Positions 35,948-48,900 of a DNA stretch of 62,000 bases are shown here, in pieces. The stretch's first letter is position 1. Each line of letters starts with the position of its first letter. The DNA comes from Cristatella mucedo (taxonomy: Eukaryota; Bryozoa; Phylactolaemata; Cristatellidae): assembly GCA_009760855.2 (NCBI GenBank), contig WPIO01000096.1:615001-677000 (forward strand), in the 5' to 3' direction. The notes under the pieces are model-generated. The model saw nothing but the letters and a program-made list of their open reading frames with translations, searched no databases and was not told where the DNA came from. The position numbers and the translations under genes were made by a program.

Positions 35948-37951
35948 ATGGCCGCGCCCGTCCGTCACGTGTACGTCGGTGCTGACACTGGATTGCTAAA
36001 AGGTACGGGTCGCTCGAGGCCTTGGCCGCCGTCGCGTCCGCCTCCGTCCGGAGTGAACCGGCGACGGAGTCGACGACGCTCGCTCCGCTACGCCGAGTCC
36101 AGCAGTAGCTGCTCGCGGCCTGCTCGCGAACCTGGCCTGCACTCAGCTAACCTCGGCGCCGCCCCGACCGTGAACCCTAGGGTTACAGGCTCGAGACGCA
36201 CTGCAGCTGCGGCGCCGGCGGCGGCGGCGGCATGGGGAGACGCATTCGGCGAAGCGCCGCAAATGGGCATCGCTCGTTTGTCTCAGCGACCCCCATTTTC
36301 ATTTAAGCTGAAGCAGCACCGGGGCTGCAACTTCGTTGCTACCGCGAGCGCTGGAGGCAGCTCGTCTGCTCCGCCGCCGCGTCGACGACGGCGGCGCTCG
36401 CTGTTCGCCGCGTCGAATCGCCCGCGGCCGATCGCGCGGCTGGCGGCTACGCGCCCTCGCTGCTCGCGCGCGTTCATCGGCACAGCATGCTGCCTGGTCC
36501 CCCCCCCCCGTCCCACTCAGAGCAGCCCCGACCGGTCGGCGGCAGCAGCTGGTCGCCAAGCGAAACGCGCACGTGCGCCGATGAGTGTGTCGTGTGACTG
36601 ACTCGCGTCGCGTGCCCCGTCGGGTCATCGCCAGCAGTTTTCTGCCGGCCTAACGAGCCGCCGGCTCGTTGGGCAGTGGCTCGCTGGAGGGTGGGAGCAA
36701 GAGGTAGGAGGGCGCCGGCCGCCGCCGCAGCGAAACTTGACACCTGCCGCTGCTGCCACCGCCGGAGAATGCTGCCGGAAGTGCGAGGACCCTCCGTGGC
36801 CTGGCATCGAGAGGCCTGTCTAGGCTGGTCGCATCGGGGCGGAGTTTTTGGGTTGCGGACATGCGAGAGCCGTACTACCTGTCGGCTGCCACCGGCAGCT
36901 TTCTCAGGCTTTAGGCTAGCGAGCAAAGTAGCAGCTACTTTGCTCGCTATCGAGTAGCACTGAGCGAGTAGCAGCTGGCTCAGCTGCGCTCGGAGCGGAG
37001 CTGCGATCTCCGCAGATGCTCAGTGATGCTGCGGAGATTGCAGATGCGACCTCCGCTCCGCCAGACTCGTCCAGTCTGCCAGCCCTCCATCTCCTGATAC
37101 CGGTACTCGCGGTAGCATTAAGATAGCGCAGCCGAGACAGAGAAGCTAAGGCGTGACGAAACCAGCGTGACCAGCGTGAGCGCATGAGTGAGGTTTCAGC
37201 ACGGGAGTCGACGGCCCCTCCTTCTTTCACCGCCTCGCTTTGGGGTATTGCGGCAGCGCTGGTCGGAACTGCCGTGTCTGTCTGTGTGCACATGTATGTG
37301 TGTGCGTGTATGCGCGCGAGTGTGTGGGTGTGAGTGTGTGTGCGTGCAATCGGAATGTCAATGTGAATCGAAATGCACGTGAAATCGGTCAGTTTGCCTT
37401 GGCTGGTGCGATTCGCCTGAGAATTGCCTCCCCTGTCCGTGTGGCGCCTCGCTGCTTTGGAGCCTGTCATTTCGGTGGCGGAAGCGCACGCCTGCCGCCC
37501 TGCTGCCATGGCAGCAGCTCAACCGAGTCGTCTCTGGATTTCTCGTGCATCAGGTGTCGACGTCGTCAGCAGGAAGTGGGAGAACGTCAACGCCATCAAG
37601 GATGCCAGCCGAGCCAGGGAGATCGTGGTCATGTGCTGGAGCGGCACGGACGAGTCGCAGGTGGGTGGGTGTCAGCCGGAAGTTCCGGGATTCGAGGCAG
37701 CAGCCTCCAGCAGCCCTGAGGCGTCCACCATCTGAAATTAGTTGGTCCACATGCACGGCTGTTAAGCTGATCTCGGTCTGAGCTCGTTACCGAGCAGGCT
37801 GGCTGTTGCTTCTTGAGCGACTTAGCAATGTTTTTTTTTTTTTAAGAGCCACATCTGTAACGCTAGGCAAAATCTGTTGGGCTCATCCATTTTTATTTAG
37901 CAAATGCTTTTCTCTCTCTGTCCTCTGTCCCCTGTCCTCTGTCTCTGTGTC

Positions 37952-38020
<69 letters not shown>

Positions 38021-41000
38021 GTCGGTTCATTTTGTCTCGTCTATTTTCCTGCACCCATGATATCTATCGACTGGTTTAGGCTTTTGTTTCAAAGGTTTTC
38101 AGTGGCCGATGATGGACTGACTATTCAGATTCGCCGAATCCAAGAATCAGGCGACTGATCTATCGATCGGAATTCCCGGCTTCGGTTGCACTGGGCTCCT
38201 GTCTTCGACTCGCGCATGCGCACAGGCGCGTGCGCGCTTATTTGCATCGTACTTGCACCTGCATGCTGGCATGGGCAGCGCGTGCTCAATCGACTGCACG
38301 CGCACCCATACCCAAGCGAACCCATACACACTAGTGAGCGCCTTTGTGCGTGTGCAGCAACGCAGCCTCGTCCGACGCCGATCTCACCAGCAGCAGTGGA
38401 AAGCTGACGGCAAGCCCAGCAGTTAGCAGCACACACTAGCCGTGCAGGCAGGGCTGGAGAGACTGATGCCGAGCAGTGGCATGTCGCTGGCTGGTGCCGA
38501 TTGGCATTCTCTCCTAGCCGATTGCAACCGGTTGTTCGCCAGGTGTGCATGGGCCTTCGGGACGGCATGGTGCGAGAGTACGACCTTGCCAGCGGGCAAT
38601 TCGAGAACCGGCTGCAGGCGGCCGCTCAAGGGGACCTGCTCTGCGGCCTTGCCAAGCACGACGGGTGAGTGGTCGCGTGCTTCGGCCGAGCGCTGCAAAG
38701 CAGCCGCTGCTGCTACGAGCCGGCGCCTCTGTCTTTGCCTTTTCATCCAGCCACCGCTGACCGATACTCCACGCTTGCGAGCACCGCTGGAGCTCAGACC
38801 ACGTGATGTAGGCAGCCAGAATGAGGCCTGGCCGATTCCGATTTGACGATTTCGCGTGGCTAACAGGGTGGTGAGCCTGCGTTTTTTAACATATGAATTC
38901 GTACCGCCTGCCCTCTACTTCTTTCGGCTTGCTGAAAAGGGGGGGGGGGCCGGAGGAATGTTCGGCCCCCTTCCCGGCAGAGTCAGTCACGAAGACTGCG
39001 ATAATACCTGGCCATCTCTACTCGTGCGCTGCCCCGGCGACTGGCAGTTATGCGTCGACGCTGTCTTTGCAGCAAGTACATCACGTGCACCGTCGGTGGA
39101 AACCTTCGCCTGTGGGCCGAGCCATCGCCGGAGGAGGACGGCGGCGGCGTCGCTGAGGACGCTGCTGCCGCCGCCGGTTGCCAGGTAGGATGAATGAATG
39201 AGCTGTTGCCCCTTTTACCTTCCCCTGCCTTAGCCTTCTCCTCTTGCCTCTCCCTGTCTCTCCTCTCCTCATTCCTCCTTCTCGCCGTTCCCTTCCTCGC
39301 ATATTCCCGCCCCCTTCCTTCCCCCCTGGCGGTCCACCGGGGCACGCTAGCCTGTTTGCAGTTTCTGCGAGTTGGTCGTTGGCCGTCGCTAGCCTCGACT
39401 TTGCCGTCCGCGACATTCCGTGCACTGAGCTCGAGCGCAGGCTGAGGTGAGCGCTCCCTGCTCGCCAGGCCGGTCTGCCTAGCGAGCAGGGAGCTCTGAG
39501 TCCTCTGCTCAAGCCTGCTAGCAGCTCAGCACTCGGGCTAGCACTTCTGCTAGCTCCGGCAGAAGCAGCGGCTGTGGCCGCCTCCCCGGTGTGAAACCGA
39601 TGCTGCATGTGTGACCCGGGCAAAGTGACAGGTGGCGCTTCTGCCGTTCCATTGTGCGAAATCGCTCCTGCATGGCGGTCGGGATGTGTGCGTTTGCACG
39701 GAGACGTTTGAGTGCACGCACGGGTGATCGATTCGGAAATGAAACTGACCTAGCTATATGCTACCGAGCTCTGCGTGTCGGTCGTGTCATCCATTCCTGC
39801 TGGTCAGCTTACTTACCATCTATGGTGATGAGAGGATGAGATCGGCAGAAAAGCCGTGCCCGTTTTGCGTGAGCACAGCTTAGCGCGCGGTAAAGGATTG
39901 CTTGGTGCAAGGCTCGAACCGACGACCCGGGTCTAGGTGTGCGAGCACCTTACCCATTAGCTGATTTTAACAGCTTCATTTGTATAGCAGCAGGAGAGCC
40001 TTGACGGCTGTCACTGGCACCAGCAGTTGGCAATAAAAGATCGCCCACTGCAGGATTTGAATCCCCGATTTGGTTCTGCCTAGAGGTCCAAAGTGTGGCC
40101 ATGTAACTGCAGTGTGGATTCAGTAAAGCATTCGCATATACGACAAGAGTTGCATACAGCATCACTGTACGGTGTCGTAACATGTTCGCTCGCCAGCGAT
40201 CAGACACGCAGCTCCCCAGCCTTGCAGCCAGCTGATCGAGCTGTGCGAATGCGTGCAACGCACCGTCGGCTGCCTCTGTGGCCATCGCATGGAGTCGTCG
40301 CCTCATTTTTAAGTGCTGCTCTAGTGCACTAGTCACGTCCTTCCCTTTTCTTTCTCCGTGAAAGATTTCGACATCTCGTCGGGTCTCGTGCCTTCCTTTA
40401 GGGTGTGGTGCCTAGTAATAATAATGATAATAATAATAATGCACTTGATAAAGCGCCCTCAGAGAACTCAATCTCTCCCTAGGCGCTTAGCATTTGCTGC
40501 AAAGGGAAGTGCAATTGAATGGTGAGTAATATCATGCTTGTAGGCATCAGACTAGGCAAAGGCTGGATAGACAAAGGAAACCGTGACTACTGACTCACGG
40601 CCTCTTGCTTGAGGGGCGAGTGCTTTCCTGCTCACATTTTCGTGAACTGCTGAGTCTTAGCTAATGTACTTTGCAGATAAGTCAACTGCAACCTTCTTGG
40701 ACGATGACGGTGACCCACATAAGGCAAGACACACGTGTGATTTTCAAAAAAAAAGAAATGCTATTTTACACTGCATAAGGGCACAACATGTCTGAAGGAA
40801 GTGTGTCGAAAAAACACAAGATTTTAGAAAGCAGAAGAAACTCGGGAGTAGTTAGTTACACAAGTCTAGACTGGATGCTGCAAACACACCAGACCAGATT
40901 GGCTTTAGTATCATCATCTGCGCAGGGCCGAATTTTCGCTGCACACATAGCTCAAAGTAAGCCCAACTTAGCTGGAGCTGATTTGATCATCTAGTCCAAG

Positions 41001-42928
41001 GTAATTTCGGAGCACTTGCGTCACGTGGCAATATGGGCCACTTCCTTCAATCGACAAGATGGCACACACCCTTCAGTCGGCAAGATGGCGCAGCGCTGTC
41101 TTCGCCGTTGTGGCTGCCTGAGCTCGCTTTCCTCGAGTCCTCAGGCTATGGCGAATTCATTGCAAAGGACCCTGCGAGCCTCGTGCGTTCGTGCGTGATA
41201 AAAGCCGCCCCGAAGCGACTCGGCTGCTTGCTGGCTGGTTGGCTTTGGGGGGCACATAATTGTCGCTAGCGCAGTGCTAGCCATGTGATCCGTCCCGGTC
41301 GAGGTTGCGTACGTGTTCTCCTGCTGTGGCCTCGGTAGTGCCCGATATGCGAGCACTCTGCCGGCACTCGGCCAGACCACCAGTGGGGGAGGGGTAGAGT
41401 GAGGGAGGGAGGGGGGGGGAGCTAGAGCAGCAGCAGCAGCCCTGGCGGCCCTGCCGAACTGTGCGAACAGCAGCGGCGGCGGCGTGCTCGATCGGCGTCG
41501 GCTCGGCGCCTGCCGCCGGCTCGGCGCTGCTTCGGTCTGTGGCTGCTGTTAGCTCCGCTCCGTGGAATTCTTTGAGCAGATGTGCTCGGCCTTTTTGTCA
41601 CGAACCACCAGCTGATGGGTTGACACAAGTTTTTGTCACGAACCACCAGCTCGGTCGGATCAGATGCCGTCAGCCACTTTAATTGTAGATTCCTTCCACT
41701 GCTGTAGGACTAGTCCTAAATCAGGGTTTAATCATGTCCGGTCACCTGTCTATGCACACTAGCCTGCTTGTAAGCATATCAGTGTGCAGGGATTCCAGCT
41801 GAAGCCATAATACATGTCAGCTGCTGTTGGCATAGTCTGTAGGAACTCACCTTCTGGCGCCTTTGCAGCTGACGGTTTCGTTGCAAATCTCATTCAGTGC
41901 ATCGATGTTGCTGCTCAAGCACCTAGGCTGCCACCCCCTTCCGGTTGAGTCGACGTGGGCGTTAGAGGCGTGTTCGCGCACGCACCAGAGCCATCGTTCA
42001 CTGCTGATGTTTTTGCGCCATTCGCTGCAGTCCGAATCAATCAGCTGTGGCGCCAGCGTGTCGCGGATGCGCCATGGCGAGGTGCAGACGCACCTCGTGG
42101 CGACTGGCGGTCAAGAGAATGCTCTGAAGCTATGGGATATCGGTCGTACGGATGCCACCGTGCCGGTTTTCACGGCCAAAAACGTAGGTGCAGCAATGCA
42201 GCCCGGCAGTTGCGAGCCACTCTCGACTCAAGCTCTGCTGCAGCGTCTCTTCGACGTGGCAGGGAAACGCATTGCTACTGCCTGGCTCCTTCATTGCCTC
42301 ACTCTCGATCATTGCTACACTTTCGTTCATCATTGCGACCGGACTTGTTCACTGATCCACGCTCGTTCACTGTCGTGATGCTATTGCAGCAGAGGCACAT
42401 AGCAGCAACTTGTTTGTCAAGTTCGGCGTGCTTTCCCCGCAAACGCTGTCATGCCGTTTCATAGTTTACTTCCTTCATCCCCGGGCTTCCAAGATCTGTC
42501 GTTAGTTCTCTCGGGGCACTGTGCACATTTTTTTCTTTTACTGTTATGTAATTATTATTATTCTGTTTGCATTTGGTCATGGCAAGCAGTACTTAGTAAT
42601 GCAGTTCAACTTGGGCTGTGTCGATAGTGGCCATAGCTATCCGCCTGCCGCTTAAAGCTGTGTGCAGGCCAGCAGCAGCAGTGCTCAGGATCCTGCTTGG
42701 AGGATGCTTCTGCTGCTGCTGCCTGCCTATTGCTGCATCTGCTGCTGCCTGCCTGCCTATTGCTGCATCTGCTGCTGCCTGCCTATTGCTGCATCTGCTG
42801 CTGCCTGCCTGTTGCTGCATCTGCTGCTGCTGCCTGCCTATTGCTGCATCTGCTGCTGCTGCCTGCCTATTGCTGCATCTGCTGCTGCCTGCCTATTGCT
42901 GCATCTGCTGCTGCCTGCCTATTGCTGG

Positions 42929-42972
<44 letters not shown>

Positions 42973-45900
42973 ACCGACTCATTTTGCCCGGGCGGTGGCT
43001 GGTGACAAGGTTTTCCATTCTTGTACATTTTACACGCTGCTGCAAGACTGCAACGATTCGGCAAGCTAAAATGGCCCGAGGCAATCACATTCAAATCCGG
43101 CCTATGTGGTCTTAGCATTCTCAATGTGTACACACCAGGCAAGGTAACCGGTGTGATCAAACCTAACAGACTGGGGAATTGTCACAGTGTTGGGGTTAAG
43201 ATTTCAGTATCAATGCGATCGCTTGCTCTTCGGAAGACTGCATCGTCACTTCCTGTCTGGAAGCTCTCACTCTTTGTGCCTCACCCGGCGGCTTGCACAT
43301 GGAATGAGAGTCGGAGTCGGAGCTTTCGGTTTTGCTGGAAAACGTCTCGTAGAGCTTCGTCTCTAGCTGGTGTTTCTAGCTGTGTCAGGAAAACTGCGCA
43401 GCTGAGGCTGCTTGCGAGTGAAGGAGTGCCTTACACAGTAGTTGAAAAAATCACGTTGGTGAACACAAATAGGCAATGGGTTGGAGGTTTTCGTGTGAAT
43501 TTAATATTTATAGTACTACTAATAATAATTATAATAATACATTTTTTATAGGACCCTCAGAGAACTTAATTTCTTTCTGGCCACTTCACTTGTGCTGCAA
43601 AGGAAGCATGATTATATGGCTCTCTATAGGCATGTTGCTTTCACATCACTGGGTTTAAGAAATGCACATTGTCTTAATCACATCTTAATTAGAGTGATTC
43701 TCTTTGGGGGTTGACTTTTGCTTGCATCAGGTGCAAAACTGTGCAGCCAGGCTTGTCTGTTGTGGGCGTACATGGGTAGATTGTACAAATGATGGAAAAG
43801 AGTTTGAAGAATTTATGGTTGCAAGCAGCGTTGTTTTCCCTGCAACGAGTTTTTCCTTAAGCTAAGATGGTGAATGTGCAACAAGGGGCAATGAACCCCA
43901 ACTTGTTGAGGCTGCATCATGATCCAGACGTCAAATCCAGCGTCGAAGCAGTAACTGTCGTGAGTCCTCTGACCCTTGATTTAGCCCACATATCAGAGGT
44001 GCAGGCGATGCCCCCCTGCCCCCCCCCATCACTCGGCTGCAGCCCCCTCTGCCCCCATCACTCGGCTGCAGTTTTTGAGAGCGGGAAATATTCAGGTTTT
44101 CACCTGCTTGGCCCAGCCAAGTCTCGGTGCTAAGCAATGGCAGAAAGTAACGACAGCTACGCTGTCAGTAGGGAGAGGACTTGCAAGCAAAGGACACGTT
44201 CTGGTATAATGTACGAGTACCAGATATGTTAGCGATTCGATTGACTGGAGAGACTGTTTTCTCCCTTCGTTCTCTGCTTAAAGGGTGGCTTTGGCCGAAA
44301 CAGAAGGCCGAACTCTAAGCCAAGCTCGCACGAAGCTGTGCCACTCCCTAAGCCGCGAGGTATCAGGCTCAACCTCTATTTATGTATGTGAAGACACAAG
44401 AATTAGGTGGTTGGCATGCCGAAGGCTCTTCCCACATACCGCCCACTCTTAGCTCAGGCGACTGACGCTTCACTCTGGGTAGCCAAGAGGCTCTGGAAGG
44501 ACAAGAGGATCTGGAAGGACAAGAGGATCTGGAAGGACAAGAGGATCTGGAAGGACAAGAGGATCTTCATAGGACCGTAAGAGAGAAGAAAAGTCGAAGA
44601 GAATCACATGCAGGAGCTAACAAGAAGAACTGTTGAAGAAGTAAGTCGCATAAGAGCAGAACCGAAGGAAAGGAATGAAGCTCCCCAAACCTGCAGCAGC
44701 TTTAAGTACCGACATTGCTGCCATATTTGGGACTTACTGTGGAGGCCTAGTTGAACTTTTCGGTAGCCGGCTAGGAGAGAAAAAGATGCATTGGTCCAGC
44801 ACGGCGAGGCAGACAGCTAGCTGTATCCTTCGGTAGCTATTATTGTAAATATTCTCTCATTCTGGAGAGAAAGAGAGAGGAGAGAGAGAGAGAGAGAGAG
44901 AGAGATAAAGCATGCCGATGGCTGACCGTAAAGGGTGACCTCTTTTCCTCAAGTGGTCATCGAAGATGGCACTGTTTGCGAGAGCCAAGACACGACAAGA
45001 TCAGATTCACCAAAATGCCGAAGTTAGTTGCTACTGGGCAGTTCAGGGGTAGATGCAGTCTCTCATTGATGCCTAGAGTAGTGACAGGACAAATGGGACT
45101 ACGGGCTTTTTTGTCGGATCTAGTGCCCACATGCACAAAGATGCCATCTCAAATGGATCGCAGCTCTGAGAGGGATTCCCATAGTGTGCAGCCCCAAATC
45201 TTTGGTGTCATAATTGTGATTATGTACTATAAGCAGATTCTTAAATCAGTTAATGCTGCCGATGGCAACGAGGGAATGGAATTGTCCTTTTCAAGGCTGT
45301 GATACTTCTTATGTTCATTATCCACATCAGCACAAGTACTTGTTTCGGGTGTTTGAGCACGATAGGTACGAGTTATCTCCACTGAAGCTTCTCTCCTGAG
45401 CATGCCAGCTTTCCCTCAACATTATTGAATAAAGCTACTTTTGTTTACGGCTCGAAGATGATAGCATTGCTAATTCCGGCATCCTTATTTGAAAAAATGA
45501 CCGGTTCGCTCAATTTGGAGCATTGTTTGTGATCAAGGAGAGACTCTTTTGGGATGGTGGGGGGTGCTCATTAATGCCAGAACTGTAGTGAGTGAATCGG
45601 ATAGTCATTGCTCTACCAACTCATAACGTTGGCAAGTTAATAATTAACGTTGCTGCTCGACCTCGCCCCGACTGCTTCGCCAGACCCTGTGATCTACTGA
45701 TGGGTTCGCTGGAATTTTGTTACGATGGCCAATGCCAAGGGCACGCTGCTGCACTCCTGTCTATTTGCACCTCATTCCCCCTTCTTAGTTTTGTCTCTCC
45801 ACTGGGTCGATCGACTGTCTCGGCCTGTATGCTGTCCGCTGGCTGCCCTTGATTCGAGCCTGCTCTGCCACGTGCCAGTGGCCCAGCGATTAGAGTTATC

Positions 45901-48900
45901 TGCCCTCGTTGCTGCGGTCGCGCACTCCTTCGTTCGAGGGCAGCTGGCTGCTGTGAGGGCCTCTTGTTCTGTCGATACGCAGTCGATGCAGTTCTGGCAG
46001 TTGATGGGCTGCCTTGCTAGTGCTCTCAGAGCACCAGTGCAGTGCAGCCTTGCAGAGTCACGGACCGCAGATCGGCTCGGCACTTTCTTTCAGCGTACAA
46101 GGTCAGGAGAGGCCACTTTACTTAACTTTTTCAGGGGGGGGTCTTCTGAGGCTAATTAAGTCGATAGGCAGCTCCCTTTTTTTCAGATTCTACCTGAAGC
46201 TGTGGCCTTGGCTGCGACCTTGAGCCAGAGCCTACCTATTAGCAGACAACCGAGCAATTGAGAAAGGCGATGGAGAATGGGCCGATGCTGTTTGCACTTT
46301 TTGTGATGGCCTTGTGGCTCGTTTAGTCGCGTGCCAGAGCATTCGATTAAGTTAGCCGTGCGGGTCCTAGTATACATTTCACTGCGGCAGTCGGACTCAC
46401 AAGTGGTGCCAGCCAAAGTTTTGATGAAGCTGCGGCCAAGTTCGGCGCTAGCGATAATCGCGATGCGACTCGACCCGTGAAAAGGTGCATGGGCTGCCAG
46501 TTTCACTTGAAGCCAGACTTCGTCCGGGTTCATCCACTTTGTTCGTGCCTCCTCGGTTGCCTCAAAAAATGTGAACATGGCCACGACTGCCGCATTGGAG
46601 TTTCGGCTGTGGCAAGCTTGCATTTCATGTTTTAGGTCAGAAACGATTGGCTCAACCTGCGTGTGCCAGTGTGGATCCATGACCTTCGATTTGCTGACGA
46701 TGACAAAAGAGTTGTCACTGTCCAGGCGAATCATGTGGTGAGCACTTAGGCAAGCGTTGCACCCCAACATTGAATCATTTTGATGGCTCGGAAGCCTGCA
46801 TGTAATCAATCAGCCGACTTCTGTATTTCTTGCGACTGTATCGTTAGATTGTCCATCGGGTTCCGTAGTCTCTTTCTTGCCGCAGTCTTGGGAATAGAGG
46901 CCGGATAAACCAGGTCCCAAACCGTCTCCATTCTCTGTGACCGGCCCACTCACCTGACAGGTCGGTGCCTGTTTCCAACCTGGCCTGTCTGCCTGGCCTG
47001 TCTGCACAATCAGTATTAGCTGGTTTTACAGCCTCACTTGTGTAGTGGCAGAAGAGACTCGACGACCATCACCATCGCTTGAGATTGGCAATAAAGTATC
47101 TTCCACTGAAGAGCTCGAATCCACGACCCGGGTCGTAAAGACCAACGACGCCGTGGGCTATCACGTGGGCCCCAGCCTTCCTCATTATTACAGGATCTTG
47201 CTGGCCTGGTCTGGCACGCCACATTGCTGAGATACATGAATGACTATAAAACGACTTACTAGTTATGGGCAAACTAAGCACACTACTCATAAATTGGAAA
47301 ACATAAGCCTTGAGCTTGCTGGCTAGCATACCTCTCCAGTAGCCTTTGCACAAAATATGGTGTCCTGTTCCAAAGGGACCATCATATCACTAGATGACCA
47401 TCGTCAGCACAGCAATCAGTCCTATCCAGACTCTACAGTATTGATGTGAACGGTTCCTCAGGGCTCCGTGCTTGGTCCGGTTCTTTTTACGCTGTATACT
47501 GTCCCTCTAGCCGATGTGGTTGCAGGGCACAACTTTGGCTTTCACTTCTATGCTGGTGACACTCGGTTGCAACTTTGCTTTGATCCCTCACAGCCCTCGA
47601 GCATGTCGAATTATCTCAACTCCCTTGCTGCATATGTTGATTGGATGCTTATTAATGCGTGCTGTCACTCGGCCTGTTATCAGTAACCAATCGGCATGCC
47701 ATGACTTTTTAGTAAGTTTAAAATGCCGAGAGAGAGCGAGGTTTAGCTCTCTTAGGGTGCTACGCAAATATGTTGTTATTATTATTAGAATAGTTTGTAT
47801 CAATATGTAGTTTTGAGTGACCACACAGAAGCACAAATGTGACGAGCGCATCTCTGGCCGTTGCACGACGGGGGAGGTAGGGGCTGCTTCGAGTGGGCAT
47901 TCGATTTCATCGTCGTTGCTTCACTGCAGCACACGAGGGACTTGACTTACTCGGCTGCGTGAAGCTCCCATCGTCTAACGGGCTCGAACCTCGGCGCCTC
48001 GAGCCTCGAGGCAAGCACGTGTGACGTGCGTTCTAATGCGGACTCCCTGTCTTGTGCGATTCACCGTCTCTTCGCGTGTCACCGAGAGCCAGATGCCGAC
48101 CGTTTTGTAGGTGCACGTCTACGATACGTCCAGTCAGCAAAGGCGGCCAGTCATATCTGTGGAGCACGGCGAACATCCTCTTATGAGCGTCGCCATGGCA
48201 ACGGGCAGCTCGGGCTGGTGAGCTGGCTTGCAGCTGCTGCCACTGCGCTCTAGCGTTTTGGCCGTCTGCTGAGCGACCGTCTGCTGAGCCACCATTGGGT
48301 TGCTGGCTCGCTCCAACGAGCGTTTCGACCGAAGCAAACGGTCGGTCGCAAACGAGCAGGCGAACGTCTGCTCTCTTAATCGAGAGCAGACAATGTCAAT
48401 TTGAGGATCACGTCGAGCCAAGTTCCGGTTCGAGAGGTCAGGCAGAGGTCGTGGGCTCAACCAGCTGCGAGCCGGTGCCCGTAGAGGACTTTATGGCGTT
48501 CCTCTATGCGAGCCGTGTTTCTTTTGGGGCTGCTGCTGCCACCTGCTGGGTCGTGTTCCTTTCTGCTCGTTGGTGCTGCAGCTGCTCCGTCGGTGGACCG
48601 ATGATCGGTGGACCGATGATCGGCGGACCGATCACCGTCCGCCGACGCTGCAGGCCAGGAGAGCGTGGGCAGCGCAGCGTCGGCGCTGCGACGGTCATTT
48701 AGCGCTGCCGCAGGCAGCTGCTGCCGCCCGAAGCCAAGCAGCAGTCGCTCCCTCCCCCTTGCTGCTTGGAGCGCCGGCGCATGAGAACTCGGGAGAGCAG
48801 CTTTGCTGCTAGCAGCGATGGGAGCCCGTGGCGGTTGCGCTCAGCCGTAGGCGTTCTACCTTGAGCTGTCAAGTCGGGGCGCAAAGAGTCATGCATTCGG

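Noticed and set aside
35825-36601. 258-codon plus-strand frame across WDR74 exon 1
   Set aside because: It is in a different frame from the WDR74 start and continues through the intron 1 donor; the composition reflects the CpG-rich region.
39362-39446. Exon-like segment between WDR74 exons 4 and 5 (TTTGCAG acceptor, GTGAGC donor, reading SLDFAVRDIPCTELERRL in one frame)
   Set aside because: WDR74 exon 4 ends in phase 0; entering this segment in that phase meets a TGA, and its 85-nt length would break the reading frame into exon 5. Exon 4 joins directly to 42031 in frame.
42700-42930. CRISPR-like regular repeats
   Set aside because: Units are contiguous with no unique spacers; this is a minisatellite in a eukaryotic intron.
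42593-43160. Cys/Leu/Ala-rich and Gln-rich open frames
   Set aside because: Products of the CTGCCTGCCTATTG minisatellite and the (GCT)n run.
46183-46809. 208-codon minus-strand open frame
   Set aside because: It lies antisense to WDR74 exon 6 (46636-46737), shows no recognisable motif and has no splice or promoter context.
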